Origin: Rhododendron vialii
Taxonomy: Eukaryota; Streptophyta; Magnoliopsida; Ericales; Ericaceae
NCBI RefSeq assembly: GCF_030253575.1
Contig: NC_080561.1
Coordinates: 4,021,001-4,085,000 of the forward strand
DNA: 64,000 bases
Direction: 5' to 3'
Shown here: positions 22,081 through 33,960 of the stretch, one piece after another
Layout: every line of letters starts with the position of its first letter
Numbering within the stretch: the stretch's first letter is position 1
Made by a program: the position numbers and the translations under genes
Notes under the pieces: generated by a model
The model's input: the letters and a program-made list of their open reading frames with translations, nothing else
Database searches by the model: none
What the model was told of the DNA's origin: nothing

Positions 22081-22909
22081 ACGCATCTAACAAGCCTCTG
22101 TTTTGAGTTTTGAACACGTACGAGAAGAGGAGGGAGTATGGACTATGGACTATGGACGCACGTGTTCTCTGGTTTGATCTTTTGGGGGTTAATTATACAA
22201 AAAAATTCCCTCATCTCTTATCATTGTTCACTATACCCCTTGATCTTTCTTGTAGACAAAATAGGGTTGCAAACGAGTCGAACCGAGTCAAGGAATATTC
22301 CTTTATTCACTTGGGGGGTCTAATTGTTCACTATACCCTATCATTTAGCAACAAACTCCTACGTTTTAGGATAGTTCAGATTTTTCAGGGGATCTGATTA
22401 TTTTCACAGACAAATTCTCAAGGAATATTCCTTTATTCACTTGGGTTTAAGCATTAAAAGAGTAAAATACACAAGATCAGTTATGAATGGCATGTGGCAC
22501 TTCATGAAGGACGTTTCAGCTGAATATGGTTAGTGGAATGAGCAAAGTGAAGGAATAGTCCCTAAAAAATATGAGTTTTGCTAGTTTTTAACCAATTCAA
22601 AAGGGCCATGTGGCAAACATCCAAGGATTTCGCTTTGCAATCAATCGTTTACAATCAATTTAAACTCCTTGAAATAAAAGGAAGTGGTTTGGTGACATGG
22701 GGCACGTGTTGTATTCTCATGGCCTAATTTCAGGGACGATTGACAACTTTTCATGGATATTCAAAGATATCCCTTCACTATAACGGTTAGTAGGATGTTA
22801 TTACTAAATCGAGCGCAAGTGGGCCATGTTTATAATAGAAATGGTTCGTGCATGCCTGAAAGTAGGAAAAGGCCCTGAAAAATAGGATTTATGTCACTTT
22901 TTGACCGAT
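22081..22909. other. Spacer, nothing recognised
   Basis: A short phrase, AAGGAATATTCCTTTATTCAC, recurs at about 22291 and 22420. No gene or clear mobile element. Confidence 0.4.
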
Positions 22910-23070
22910 TCAAAAAGTAAAAAAAAAATTTACTTTTCTAATTTCTTTCATCGAGACGAATCAATAGGGGTTAAGAGTTTGTTGCGAAATGAACAAACGC
23001 GAAAAAAATTTATGCAACAAATGTGAAAAAAATTTAGATAAGAACAAAATGAAAAAATCCCAAAAATCCC
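22910..23070. repeat. Half-copy of a foldback repeat family
   Basis: Contains GAGACGAATCAATA and AAACGCGAAAAAAATTTATG, matching the right arms at about 38330-38440 and 40990-41120. The partner arm is not visible here. Confidence 0.45.
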
Positions 23071-23104
23071 TTAGCGGAGCCTAACTTTGTTCTATAGCCC
23101 AGCT

Positions 23105-23270
23105 AAATTTGTTGGGCAGCTATTTGGTTGTGCTAACAGCCCAAAACCATCTCCCTACATAGTAGACCCCCATTACACCACCACGGGTCAAAACCCCCAA
23201 AATCTCTAAGCCCAATCCAAAACACTCCATCACCCACATATATAAATCCTTCAAAACCCGAACCCTAGAA
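23105..23270 (+). promoter_or_regulatory. Ribosomal-protein-type promoter of S30
   Basis: Site-II-like TGGGCA/AGCCCA motifs at about 23113, 23138 and 23209, a TATA-like ATATAAAT near 23239 and a telo-box-like AACCCTAG at 23261. Telo-box plus site II is the usual arrangement at plant ribosomal protein genes. The start of transcription is inferred to lie near 23265. Confidence 0.6.
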
Positions 23271-23356
23271 CTCTCAATCCCTCCTCTGCCGTTCTTCTCG
23301 CTCCAGCAGCCGAAGAAACAACAGCAAATCCGATCTCACAGACCCGAGAATCGACC

Positions 23357-24292
<936 letters not shown>

Positions 24293-24727
24293 GCTGGACG
24301 AATGGGTAGTTTTGTAGGTCAAGGCTGGTTGGCTATTTGAAGAGTTTGCTATTGTTTCACTTACTTTTATGGCCGAACCGTAATGAATGTACTTGTTACG
24401 TAAGAATTGGAGTTTTGTGTTTCACTGTGTTTGGAATTGAAATTTTGAAATAGGTTGAGCTATTTGTTAGAACATTATGCAGTTTAAGCTTTCATACATC
24501 CGTATTTCTCTACTTGGGATTTAGGATGCTTTGTTTGTTTAGAAATCCAAATTCCACGGTGCTACTACCATTCCCGGCTTTTTAATTTCAGCAATAGGCA
24601 AATGGTTTGGATGTAAAGTTCCCCATCTCTTTCTCCAGCTCCGGCTATGCAGTTGATTTGCCTATTCCATGTAGGCTTGGTATTATTTTGAGGAGTTATT
24701 TGATAGTAGTTATGATGCCTGGCAAGA
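24293..24727. other. S30 3' flank
   Basis: Probably S30 3' UTR for the first 150-200 bp, then spacer. The Gypsy element is inserted at the end. Confidence 0.5.
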
Positions 24728-24732
24728 GGTTT

Positions 24733-25311
24733 TGATGTAGAACACGTGGAGGCCCAATTCCATGATCAGCTGGACCGAGCCAAGCCCCGAAAGTCCAAAC
24801 GGTGTTTAATTTCAGATTACCCAAATTGGCTAAATTCGGACGAGCTCGGAATAGGCCCAAACTTGGTGGGCTGACTTAATTTCGCGCTCCGGTCAATACT
24901 CATTAACCCTAAGTTGATGATCGATGGTGCTTTTCGGCCTAATTCCTTCGTATAGGCCTTCAATTGCGTTATTTTGCCGTTTTAGGAAAGATTTGTTTCA
25001 TTAATAACTCTTAGACCGTATTTCCTTTTAAGTTGATTCTTTTTGGGAAAGTCTTGTTTTTCTTTCCCGTTTTCAGTTTTAGGAAAAGCCCCAAATTATG
25101 GCACTTTTTATTTTCCAAGTTTATTTTTAGGGTTTCTAGGGTTTCAGCCTATTTAAGGGTTTGTAACCTAGAGTTTATGTAGCTTTTTGATTAATAATAT
25201 TGCAGAGATTTTCTCTTTCTTTCTTGTGCGCAAGATTTGCTCGTTGCGACGAGTTGTTTATCTCGTTTGAATTAGTACGCTAACTAATCTCTCGTGAATT
25301 CCGCTGCGTCA
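24733..25311 (+). repeat. 5' LTR of the Gypsy element
   Basis: 579 bp. It contains a TATTTAAG TATA-like box near 25150, the likely promoter of the element, about 160 bp before the LTR end. Confidence 0.97.
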
Positions 25312-25313
25312 AG

Positions 25314-25325
25314 TGGTATCAGAGC
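25314..25325 (+). promoter_or_regulatory. Primer binding site (tRNA-iMet)
   Basis: TGGTATCAGAGC directly after the LTR and two spacer bases. It is complementary to the 3' end of plant initiator methionine tRNA. Confidence 0.95.
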
Positions 25326-25343
25326 AAGGCTTTGCTTGGTTCG

Positions 25344-28300
25344 ATGGCACTAAACACAGAAGAAGACACACCCATTGACGTTGGTCGTGGGCTTACTGAC
25401 CTAAGGAGGATGGTGGAGGATCAACAAGCACAGTTGACGGAGATCCGTCAGGATACCCGCACTCAGTTCACTGAGATCCGTCAGGATACCCGCACTCAGT
25501 TCACTGAGATCCGTGAGATGCTGCAGGAGATGACTCTACAAATCCGCCAAAGGCCAGGGAGGGTTGAGGAGGATCGCGCGTTGGGATTTGCCCATCGCCA
25601 ACCTCGTAACCAAGATCGGAATCGTGCCGGAGGATTTGCCCGAGGCGCAGCCGGTCGTCGTCAGATGGTAATACATGATGCTGAGAGTGAAGAATTCGAA
25701 CCTGGGGATAATGAAGAACAAGAAGACCGTCCCGTTGGGCGACAACAACATCGGTTCGATGATTACCGCATGAAAGTGGACCTTCCCACGTTCAACGGTA
25801 ATTTACAGATGGAAGAGTTTCTTGACTGGGTTTCAGAGGTTGAGAGGTTCCTTAATATGATGGAAGTTCCTGAGTCGAAGCAAGTAAAGATGGTCGCTTA
25901 TAAACTAAAGAGCGGCGCTGCAGTTTGGTGGGACCAATTGCAGGCGAGACGACGGAGGCAAGGAAAAGAGTCTGTGACAACATGGCGCAGAATGAAACAG
26001 CTTATGATGGAGAGGTTTTTGCCGTCTGACTATGACCAACATCTGTTCCGGTCATACCAGAACTGTTCGCAGGGATCTAGGTCTGTTTTTGATTACACGA
26101 CTGAATTCAATCGACTCTCAGAACGTAATAATCTGAGTGAGACTGAAGGTCAGCAAGTAGCGAGGTACATGAACGGGTTGAAACCCTCAATTCAGGAAAA
26201 GATAGGATTGCAGCCTGTTTGGGAAGTTGATGACGCCCTTAACTTAGCAATTAAGGCCGAACAGATGGAGCGTAAACCAGCCAATTCAGGATACCGTCGA
26301 GAGTCGTTTGTTCCTGCTGCTGATAAGGGGAAAGAGAAACAGCCAACAGTGCCTCCTTTTCAACCTAAAGTTACAGTTGGTGGTGGTTCTAAATTTGGAG
26401 GAGCTAATCAGGCAGGTAGCTCCAATAACAGGAACGTGACTAAAGCCCCTAATCCATATGCCAAACCCTTTGGAGATAAGTGTTTTCGGTGTAGCAAGCC
26501 TGGACACCGCTCCAATGAGTGTCCAGATCGGAAGGTGGGCCTAGTAGAAGGGGGTGGCGAAGAAGATGGGCCTGAAGAGGATTGGCCAGAAGAAAATTCT
26601 TATGATGTAGATTATGCAGAGGAGGATGGGGAACGAGTGAATTGTGTGGTGCAACGGGTGTTATTCGCGCCGAGAGCAGAAGATTCCAATCAGCGTTACA
26701 ACATCTTTCGATCAAACTGTTCCATCAATCAGAAAGTATGTGACTTGATCGTGGACAGTGGGAGTTGTGAGAATTTTGTGGCAAAAAGACTGGTGGACCA
26801 TTTGAAGTTGCCAACCGAACCTCATCCCTCTCCATACAGCATCGGTTGGATAAAGAAAGGCCCTACGGTGAAGGTAACTGAAATTTGTAAACTTCCTCTT
26901 TCAATTGGGAAAATTTATAGATCTGAAGTTATCTGTGATGTAATTGAGATGGATGCTAGCCATGTACTATTAGGTAGACCCTGGCAGTTTGATGTTGATA
27001 TTGTTTATAAGGGTCGTGATAATACTTATAGTTTTAATTGGGAGTCACGTAAGGTTGTTATGGCTCCTTCCAGTCATAAGGAGCCTGTCAAACCACCTAA
27101 AACAGAAGGGTCTTCGTTTCTAACAATTGCTAGTTCCGAAGCTGAATTTGTGACAGATTTCAAGGAGTCGGAACAGGTTTATGCTATGGTGGTAAAGTCT
27201 CTGGTTGTGGAGGAAAGGGACAAAGCAAAGATTCTGATAGTTCCTATACCTAAAAAGATACAGTCATTATTGGAGGAATTTGAGGAGCTTGTAACTGAAG
27301 ATGTGCCTAATGAGCTCCCTCCAATGAGAGATATTCAGCATGCGATAGATTTGGTGCCTGGGGCAAGTCTGCCCAACCTACCACATTATCGGATGAGTCC
27401 GAAGGAGAATGAGATTCTGAGGGAGAAAGTAGAGGAGTTGCTGCGGAAGGGGCACATTCGGGAGAGTTTGAGTCCATGTGGTGTTCCAGCCTTGTTGACG
27501 CCAAAGAAAGATGGGAGTTGGCGTATGTGCGTGGACAGTCGGGCCATCAACAAAATAACCATCAAGTATAGATTTCCAATTCCTCACCTGGATGATATGC
27601 TTGATATGTTGGATGGGTCGAAGTGGTTTTCGAAGATTGATTTGCGGAGCGGGTACCATCAGATTCGTATCCGACCGGGAGACGAATGGAAGACGGCGTT
27701 CAAAACTAAGGATGGCCTGTACGAATGGTTGGTTATGCCATTCGGCCTTTCTAACGCGCCGAGTACTTTTATGAGGGTGATGAATCAGGTTCTGCGGCCT
27801 TTCACTGGAAAGTTTGTTGTCGTTTATTTCGACGACATACTGATTTATAGCAAGTCTGAGGAGGAGCATGTGGAGCATGTGCACCAAGTGCTGATGGTGC
27901 TGCAAGAAAATAAGCTATATATTCAACTCAAGAAGTGCAGTTTCTTGACTCGCAGCTTATTATTCTTGGGCTATGTGGTGAGTTCTGAAGGTATTCATGT
28001 GGATGAAGAGAAGGTTCGAGTTATTCGTGATTGGCCAACGCCTAAATCTGTTACGGAAGTGAGAAGTTTCCATGGATTGGCCACCTTCTATAGGCGATTC
28101 ATTCGAAATTTCAGTACTATCGTAGCACCAATCACGGAGTGCTTGAAAAAGGGCAAGTTTCTGTGGGGAAGTGAAGCGGAGCAAAGTTTCGCGCTGGTTA
28201 AAGAACGGCTTTGTACTGCACCGGTATTAGCTCTACCTAGCTTTGAGAAGATTTTTGAAGTTGAGTGTGATGCTAGTGGAGTTGGTATTGGGGCTGTTTT

Positions 28301-30044
28301 GTCCCAAGAGAAGAGACCAGTGGCTTTCTTTAGTGAAAAGCTAAGTGAAGCTAGACAAAAGTGGAGCACTTATGATCAGGAGTTCTATTCTGTGATTCGC
28401 GCTCTCAAACATTGGGAGCATTATTTGATTCAGAGGGAGTTCGTGTTGTACACTGATCATCAAGCGCTGAAGTTCATCAATAGCCAGAAGAAGTTGGACA
28501 GTATGCATGTGCGCTGGGCTACGTTCTTGCAGAAATTTCCGTTCACTATTCGGCACAAGTCTGGGGTGTCAAATAGGGTGGCTGATGCATTGAGTCGTCG
28601 GGCTGATTTGTTGGTGACTTTGGCCCATGAAGTTGTAGGCTTTGAGTTCTTAAAGGAGCTGTATCCAGAGGATGAAGACTTCAAAGAAATTTGGGCAGTA
28701 TGCGTTCAGAACCGGCCTATTAGTGACTTTCATGTTACTGATGGGTACTTGTTTCGTGGCAATCGTCTTTGTATTCCTCAATCTTCTTTAAGGGAAGGCT
28801 TAATCCGAGACCTTCATGGTGGAGGGTTAAGTGGACACTTAGGGAGGGATAAGACTATTGCGAGTTTGGAGGAGCGCTATTTCTGGCCACAACTAAAGAA
28901 GGATGCTGGAAATTTTGTGCGGAGGTGCTATACTTGTCAGGTATCTAAGGGTCAGTCTCAAAATACTGGTCTTTATACTCCTTTGCCTGTGCCTAATAAT
29001 ATTTGGGAGGATCTGTCTATGGATTTTGTGTTGGGACTACCTCGTACCCAACGAGGTGTAGATTCTGTATTTGTGGTAGTTGACAGGTTTTCTAAAATGG
29101 TGCACTTTATTGCTTGTCGAAAGACATCGGATGCCTCACATGTGGCTCGATTGTTCTTTCGAGAGGTAGTTCGATTGCATGGGGTGCCACAGTCTATTAC
29201 CTCTGATCGGGATGTGAAGTTCCTTAGCCATTTTTGGGTGACTCTGTGGAGGATGTTTGGAACATCGCTGAAGAGGAGTTCTACTGCACATCCACAAACT
29301 GACGGACAGACTGAAGTGACTAATCGGAGTTTGGGGAATTTGATTCGCAGTATCTGTGGTGACAAACCGAAGCAGTGGGATCATGCTTTGCCGCAAGCTG
29401 AGTTTGCTTTCAATAGTGCAGTTCACAGTGCCACGGGAAAATCACCTTTTTCCTTGGTATATGTGACATCTCCAAAGCATACAGTGGATTTGGTTCGTCT
29501 CTCACGGGGTCCCGGGGTTAGCGTTGCAGCTGAGGCAATGGCTAAACAGGCTCAAGAGGTGCATGAGCAAGTAAAACAGAAGCTAGCTGAGACTAATGCG
29601 AAATACAAGAGGGCTGCAGACAAACACAGGCGTGAGAAATTGTTCAAAGAGGGGGATTTTGTGATGGTGTTTTTGCGCAGGGAGCGGTTTCCAGTGGGAA
29701 CATATAACAAGCTAAAGCCCAGGAAGTATGGTCCGTATGAAGTTTTGAAGAAGATTGGTGACAATGCTTATGTGATTGATCTTCCTGATTCCATGAAGAT
29801 TTCAAAGGTTTTCAATGTTGCTGATTTATCTGAGTATTATGCTGAGGAGCCGCTGTATCCAGACTTGAACTCGAGGTCGAGTTCTTTCGAAGAAGAGGGG
29901 ACTGATGTAGAACACGTGGAGGCCCAATTCCATGATCAGCTGGACCGAGCCAAGCCCCGAAAGTCCAAACGGTGTTTAATTTCAGATTACCCAAATTGGC
30001 TAAATTCGGACGAGCTCGGAATAGGCCCAAACTTGGTGGGCTGA
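25344..30044 (+). CDS. Gag-pol polyprotein of the Gypsy element
   Basis: One uninterrupted frame of 1566 residues from the first ATG after the primer site. In order: an N-terminal coiled region with two copies of an 11-residue repeat ([11 protein letters not shown]); the retroelement gag domain (about 143-320, with VWWDQL); a CCHC zinc knuckle (C380 to C393); an aspartic protease (D471-S-G); reverse transcriptase with Y828-F-D-D; RNase H starting near D976; integrase with the H1158-x6-H1165-x29-C1195-x2-C1198 zinc site and catalytic D1227, D1288 and E1324. The C-terminal tail lacks an obvious canonical chromodomain. Its last 46 or so residues (1521-1566) are encoded by the 3' LTR itself. No frameshift or stop is seen, so the protein could be functional. 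Host expression cannot be judged. Confidence 0.96.
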   Translation: MALNTEEDTPIDVGRGLTDLRRMVEDQQAQLTEIRQDTRTQFTEIRQDTRTQFTEIREMLQEMTLQIRQRPGRVEEDRALGFAHRQPRNQDRNRAGGFARGAAGRRQMVIHDAESEEFEPGDNEEQEDRPVGRQQHRFDDYRMKVDLPTFNGNLQMEEFLDWVSEVERFLNMMEVPESKQVKMVAYKLKSGAAVWWDQLQARRRRQGKESVTTWRRMKQLMMERFLPSDYDQHLFRSYQNCSQGSRSVFDYTTEFNRLSERNNLSETEGQQVARYMNGLKPSIQEKIGLQPVWEVDDALNLAIKAEQMERKPANSGYRRESFVPAADKGKEKQPTVPPFQPKVTVGGGSKFGGANQAGSSNNRNVTKAPNPYAKPFGDKCFRCSKPGHRSNECPDRKVGLVEGGGEEDGPEEDWPEENSYDVDYAEEDGERVNCVVQRVLFAPRAEDSNQRYNIFRSNCSINQKVCDLIVDSGSCENFVAKRLVDHLKLPTEPHPSPYSIGWIKKGPTVKVTEICKLPLSIGKIYRSEVICDVIEMDASHVLLGRPWQFDVDIVYKGRDNTYSFNWESRKVVMAPSSHKEPVKPPKTEGSSFLTIASSEAEFVTDFKESEQVYAMVVKSLVVEERDKAKILIVPIPKKIQSLLEEFEELVTEDVPNELPPMRDIQHAIDLVPGASLPNLPHYRMSPKENEILREKVEELLRKGHIRESLSPCGVPALLTPKKDGSWRMCVDSRAINKITIKYRFPIPHLDDMLDMLDGSKWFSKIDLRSGYHQIRIRPGDEWKTAFKTKDGLYEWLVMPFGLSNAPSTFMRVMNQVLRPFTGKFVVVYFDDILIYSKSEEEHVEHVHQVLMVLQENKLYIQLKKCSFLTRSLLFLGYVVSSEGIHVDEEKVRVIRDWPTPKSVTEVRSFHGLATFYRRFIRNFSTIVAPITECLKKGKFLWGSEAEQSFALVKERLCTAPVLALPSFEKIFEVECDASGVGIGAVLSQEKRPVAFFSEKLSEARQKWSTYDQEFYSVIRALKHWEHYLIQREFVLYTDHQALKFINSQKKLDSMHVRWATFLQKFPFTIRHKSGVSNRVADALSRRADLLVTLAHEVVGFEFLKELYPEDEDFKEIWAVCVQNRPISDFHVTDGYLFRGNRLCIPQSSLREGLIRDLHGGGLSGHLGRDKTIASLEERYFWPQLKKDAGNFVRRCYTCQVSKGQSQNTGLYTPLPVPNNIWEDLSMDFVLGLPRTQRGVDSVFVVVDRFSKMVHFIACRKTSDASHVARLFFREVVRLHGVPQSITSDRDVKFLSHFWVTLWRMFGTSLKRSSTAHPQTDGQTEVTNRSLGNLIRSICGDKPKQWDHALPQAEFAFNSAVHSATGKSPFSLVYVTSPKHTVDLVRLSRGPGVSVAAEAMAKQAQEVHEQVKQKLAETNAKYKRAADKHRREKLFKEGDFVMVFLRRERFPVGTYNKLKPRKYGPYEVLKKIGDNAYVIDLPDSMKISKVFNVADLSEYYAEEPLYPDLNSRSSSFEEEGTDVEHVEAQFHDQLDRAKPRKSKRCLISDYPNWLNSDELGIGPNLVG
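25440..25520 (+). repeat. 33-bp tandem repeat in gag
   Basis: Units start at 25440 and 25473, with a partial third at 25506. They keep the reading frame and add copies of an 11-residue coiled-coil-like segment. Confidence 0.95.
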
Positions 30045-30481
30045 CTTAATTTCGCGCTCCGGTCAATACTCATTAACCCTAAGTTGATGATCGATGGTGC
30101 TTTTCGGCCTAATTCCTTCGTATAGGCCTTCAATTGCGTTATTTTGCCGTTTTAGGAAAGATTTGTTTCATTAATAACTCTTAGACCGTATTTCCTTTTA
30201 AGTTGATTCTTTTTGGGAAAGTCTTGTTTTTCTTTCCCGTTTTCAGTTTTAGGAAAAGCCCCAAATTATGGCACTTTTTATTTTCCAAGTTTATTTTTAG
30301 GGTTTCTAGGGTTTCAGCCTATTTAAGGGTTTGTAACCTAGAGTTTATGTAGCTTTTTGATTAATAATATTGCAGAGATTTTCTCTTTCTTTCTTGTGCG
30401 CAAGATTTGCTCGTTGCGACGAGTTGTTTATCTCGTTTGGATTAGTACGCTAATTAATCTCTCGTGAATTCCGCTGCGTCA
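29903..30481 (+). repeat. 3' LTR of the Gypsy element
   Basis: Same length as the 5' LTR. The gag-pol frame enters it and stops at TGA 30042-30044. Confidence 0.97.
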
Positions 30482-30486
30482 GGTTT

Positions 30487-31300
30487 TGAAGGGTGTTTGT
30501 ATCAGGAAGATCACTTGTTCTCATGTCCTGTAAGTGGTTTCCAATGCAACGGCTGGAGCCATGATTCGTGACTTTGTATACTCTCTGATCTATTTGAATG
30601 TTGTGCTCGAAATCATCCCAATTTGCTCTGGAAATGCGTCACATTAGTTTTTTTTTTTTTTTTTTTTGCGGTAGTAGTTGTTACCTCGTCCCTCCCTTAT
30701 TTTGCTTGAATGGCATTTGCCCAGCACTTTGAAGGTTTCCAGAGGAATCAGGGATGAAGATAGGAAATGAGAATCATACCAAATGGAATATCCAGGAACG
30801 GAAAATAGGCCTCGTTCTCAACGTCTCTTTTCAGACTTGTTCTTTTTTTCTTTTTCGTTTTTGGCGTTGTACGAACTCAATATAGCAGTTGTTGGTAGTC
30901 TTAAACTGCCTAATTAGAAGAATATTTCATCGGAGAATCAAAATACGCTAGGATCTTGTTTTTGGCTAGTCCAAATGCATTTTCGAAGGTCAAATGGTGT
31001 GTGAGTTTGCAAAGGCCAGAATTTCTTGAATCCCATAAGTTCTGGAAACACCATTCTTCATCAATTACAGGCAGAAGAAAACAAAAATAACGAAAGTAAA
31101 GGTTGAGACCAGAAGTCACTGAACATTAGGCTACCTAAAAATGTGGACGATTATCGCCGAAGGGTGCACCTGTTTAAAGATTCGATAAAATGAAACAGCT
31201 TCAGTAAAAACGAGACTCGTTTTGATGTTTGGTACGAAGCCGGCTAACGCCAACAGTGCCGCGAAACAAGATATACGGTCATTACGGTGGCTGTAACTTC
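30487..31300. other. Spacer, nothing recognised
   Basis: Contains a T20 run near 30648-30667 that may be the reverse-strand tail of an old retroposon. No gene found. Confidence 0.4.
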
Positions 31301-31640
31301 TTTTTTTTTTTTTTTATCGGCAAAAAACGCCTTAAAGGCTTCCATTAATATCCTTTTCCAAAACTTTTACAAGAGATGCAAGGGGATTAAACATCCAATT
31401 ACAAGGAAGAGACTTTCTTAAAGCTAGAGAAGCCTCTTCGTGGGCCGCCTTGTTCGCCGATCTCCTCACCCATCTGAGAAGGAATGCACCCTCCTTAGCA
31501 TAATCCCGAATATCCATCACCAAGGCTCTTACAGACCACGGGAGAACCAACTCAGAAACACTAAGAGCGATCGCTTGCTTGTTATCAAAACGAGTAGAAG
31601 TAAGAACAAAGGCGTATAAATCAAAGGACAGAAGCTATAT
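31301..31640 (-). mobile_element. 5'-truncated LINE end with RNase H remnant and poly-A
   Basis: On the minus strand, RFDNKQAIALSVSELVLPWS and LVMDIRDYAKEGAFLLRWVR continue through a NKAAHEEASL segment to a 3' end reading TTTTGCCGAT followed by about 15 A. This is the RNase H tail of a plant LINE. It is related to 17455-17951, and its TTTTGCCGATAAAA end matches that at 58679-58827. The reverse transcriptase part is missing. No target duplication was identified. Confidence 0.75.
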
Positions 31641-31729
31641 TGATTTCTTTCTGTATTGGGTTAGAAAAATGTGAGGAAGCTGAATCATTTAGATTGATGG
31701 AATCAAGTATCCAAACGCAAGAGAGTCGA

Positions 31730-32140
31730 TTAAATCACACTACAATTGGCATTGCAGTAGTTTATGGCTGATCTCAACTTCTCAGCGCGCTCTTCATCGC
31801 TCATTTCTCTATAGTAACAACTTTCCTGAGCCTCCTTGTCGCCATTATTCTCCAACCTTCTACATTTTCCCCTTCTTTCGGCTTTGGGTCTTGACTCCGT
31901 TTCCCTGTAGCAGGTCAAGTACCTAGCGAAGTTTCGCGTTACCGATTTCCAGAATTTCTGATGATCGCACCTCGCCAAATCGACGAACTGAGGCTGGGAG
32001 AGAGGAGAGCCATTCATGGGTGATAACGGGCAGCGTTGTGGCGAAGATACATGGCTGCTTGGTGGTGAAGGAAATGATGGAGAAGTGACTTTTGTGTGCT
32101 TCTGTTTTAGGTACGAAAAAGGTTGGTGGGATTTCTTCAT
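31730..32140 (-). CDS. Hypothetical small protein
   Basis: An uninterrupted frame of 136 residues from the upstream ATG, or 95 residues if the internal ATG at 32017 is used. I do not recognise it. The first 41 residues are Ser/Pro-rich and low complexity. The remainder is charged and cysteine-containing (CDHQKFWKSVTRNFARYL) and ends in MSDEERAEKLRSAINYCN plus six residues. It shows no signal peptide or membrane segment. A 111-bp CT tract sits 35 bp upstream of the first ATG, as at other genes in this window. The ordered composition and the C-terminal amphipathic helix argue for a real gene. It could also be the last exon of a longer one. Confidence 0.5.
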   Translation of the reverse strand: MKKSHQPFSYLKQKHTKVTSPSFPSPPSSHVSSPQRCPLSPMNGSPLSQPQFVDLARCDHQKFWKSVTRNFARYLTCYRETESRPKAERRGKCRRLENNGDKEAQESCYYREMSDEERAEKLRSAINYCNANCSVI

Positions 32141-32173
32141 GGAGGAAGAGGGAAGTTGTAAAGATTCAAAAAC

Positions 32174-32288
<115 letters not shown>

Positions 32289-32424
32289 CGTAGTGATGGT
32301 GGTGCAAGTGAAGCAAGAATTTATATGTTTCAAATTTGCTCCTTCAAGAACCGCCTTCTATATGCAAATGCTTACTTTCCAAAATGGGCTGGAGTCTAAG
32401 GCTTCTGTTAAGGCTTTTCAGTAG

Positions 32425-33960
32425 GAACAGATAAATTTCCGTGAGGGAAAGAGTTGGCCTAAAATAGAAATAGGAAAAAGATAATTGGAGAGAGGAAGTT
32501 TCCCTTTGGCTTGCATTGAAATTCATGAGAAATTATTCAATATATGAGAAATATGGTCACGTAGTGGGCCCAACCAATAATGAGTAGCCATGGAGCCCGC
32601 CTTCTGCCCTTTCTCCCGATAAGATAAACACATGGCTGACCTATATTAGTTGGACACATCACGTGACGCATTCCGAAAGGCCTAAATATTTTCTTGTTCT
32701 ATGAGTTTCCATATATACTTGGAGGAAAACTGACAAACCGTTCGTAGAAGCAGTGAATTTGTACCTCTGAAACTGCATTCCCAACTTTAAAAAAGGTAAA
32801 CTAGCAAATATTACCAAAAAGAGTTGGTATGAAAGTTATTCCTCCAAACATTGTGACAAATTAATCACTCACAGTTGCTAAGAACACTCATATTGCCACT
32901 AGAATACTTGTGTTTTTGGGGAGTTACCGTTTGTGTTTACTTTAAAAGTTCAGTTACATACAAAATGCGCATACCTCGTCGTGGGGGTGCCACACATTGC
33001 ACAGACTTATGTGTGTCGATTCCTTTTTTTATAACTCCGAGTGTCTGGATCAACTTTCACACACCTCGACTAATCTTCAGATTATCAAAATAGAAAATGC
33101 TCATTCGAATAACTTCCAAGGGGAAAAACCAAAGTGTGGGCATGCCCATATCGTACCAAGCCTGGCAACGACACCCCAAGGGAGGGAACAATGGCGCACC
33201 TTGAAGATTAGTGTTGGATTATCAAAATAAAAAATGCACGGGTCTCCCATGTCGTTCCAAGGCAGCCTCACGACACCCCAAGGGAGGGAGCAACCGCTAT
33301 GAACTCCTACTCATCGAGACCAAGCACTTGCCTCGACGCCCGGGTATAGGTCGCGCGCTTAAACGCCATTTATTTTTGGGGCTAGTTGATTCTAAGGGAC
33401 CAATCCCACGGTCCAGACTTATGTGTCGGTAGCATGATTGCATTTACTTTGCTCCGTGCACACAAACTCTAGAAGAGATCTTTTTAAGTCTATGCAATTG
33501 CCCATTTCCTAGCACTTGTCCAACAGAAGGTTTAAAGGTTCAAAACTTCACCAACATAATGCTGAACAGTGGACTGGGAAATATGATAAGGATACGCAAA
33601 ACCTTTTCGGCTGTTCAAATTCAAGAAATTAAAAAAGTTGTTCTGCATTCTCAGAAGTCAAAGGTATCCTTTTACCATTCCAACAACGCCGAAAATTACT
33701 ACTGAAGAAAAAAGAAAAGAAAGAAGAGATCTGAACGTCGAGATAGCAAGTTGTTACCTCGAGCAAGTTGTTACCTTTAGCGAATGCTTTAAACCATAAG
33801 AAAACAGAAATATGTGCAAATGCAAAGCCAACATGGCAAGAGAACTTATGAAAAGCCTACCACTAAACTATTGTTCTCAAACGAGTAAGTGTTGGTGCTT
33901 TAAAAAAAGGAAATTTGATCATTGGTGCTTTAAAATTGCAAGAACCATTTTGTAAGCACC
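32425..33960. other. Spacer
   Basis: About 33130-33180 and 33240-33290 share a ACGACACCCCAAGGGAGGGA segment, a small direct duplication. Nothing else is recognised. The last 100-300 bp probably hold the hydrolase 3' UTR. Confidence 0.45.

Larger units (their letters stand above)
24733..30481 (+). mobile_element. Complete Ty3/Gypsy LTR retrotransposon, CRM-like, recent insertion
   Basis: The LTRs are 24733-25311 and 29903-30481, 579 bp each, starting TGATGTAG and ending GCTGCGTCA. Reading along both copies I see two differences (25270 versus 30440, 25284 versus 30454). A 5-bp target duplication, GGTTT, flanks the element (24728-24732 and 30482-30486). The primer binding site TGGTATCAGAGC (25314-25325) matches initiator tRNA-Met two bases after the 5' LTR. 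A purine tract, GAAGAAGAGGGGAC, abuts the 3' LTR. The single gag-pol frame is intact. Near-identical LTRs plus an open frame mean a young insertion. Domain order (RT and RNase H before integrase) puts it in Ty3/Gypsy. The polyprotein resembles the CRM chromovirus lineage, but that placement is from memory of the family. Confidence 0.97.

Noticed and set aside
25344-30044. Several 60-175-codon open frames antisense to gag-pol
   Set aside because: Shadows of the real frame; no independent features.
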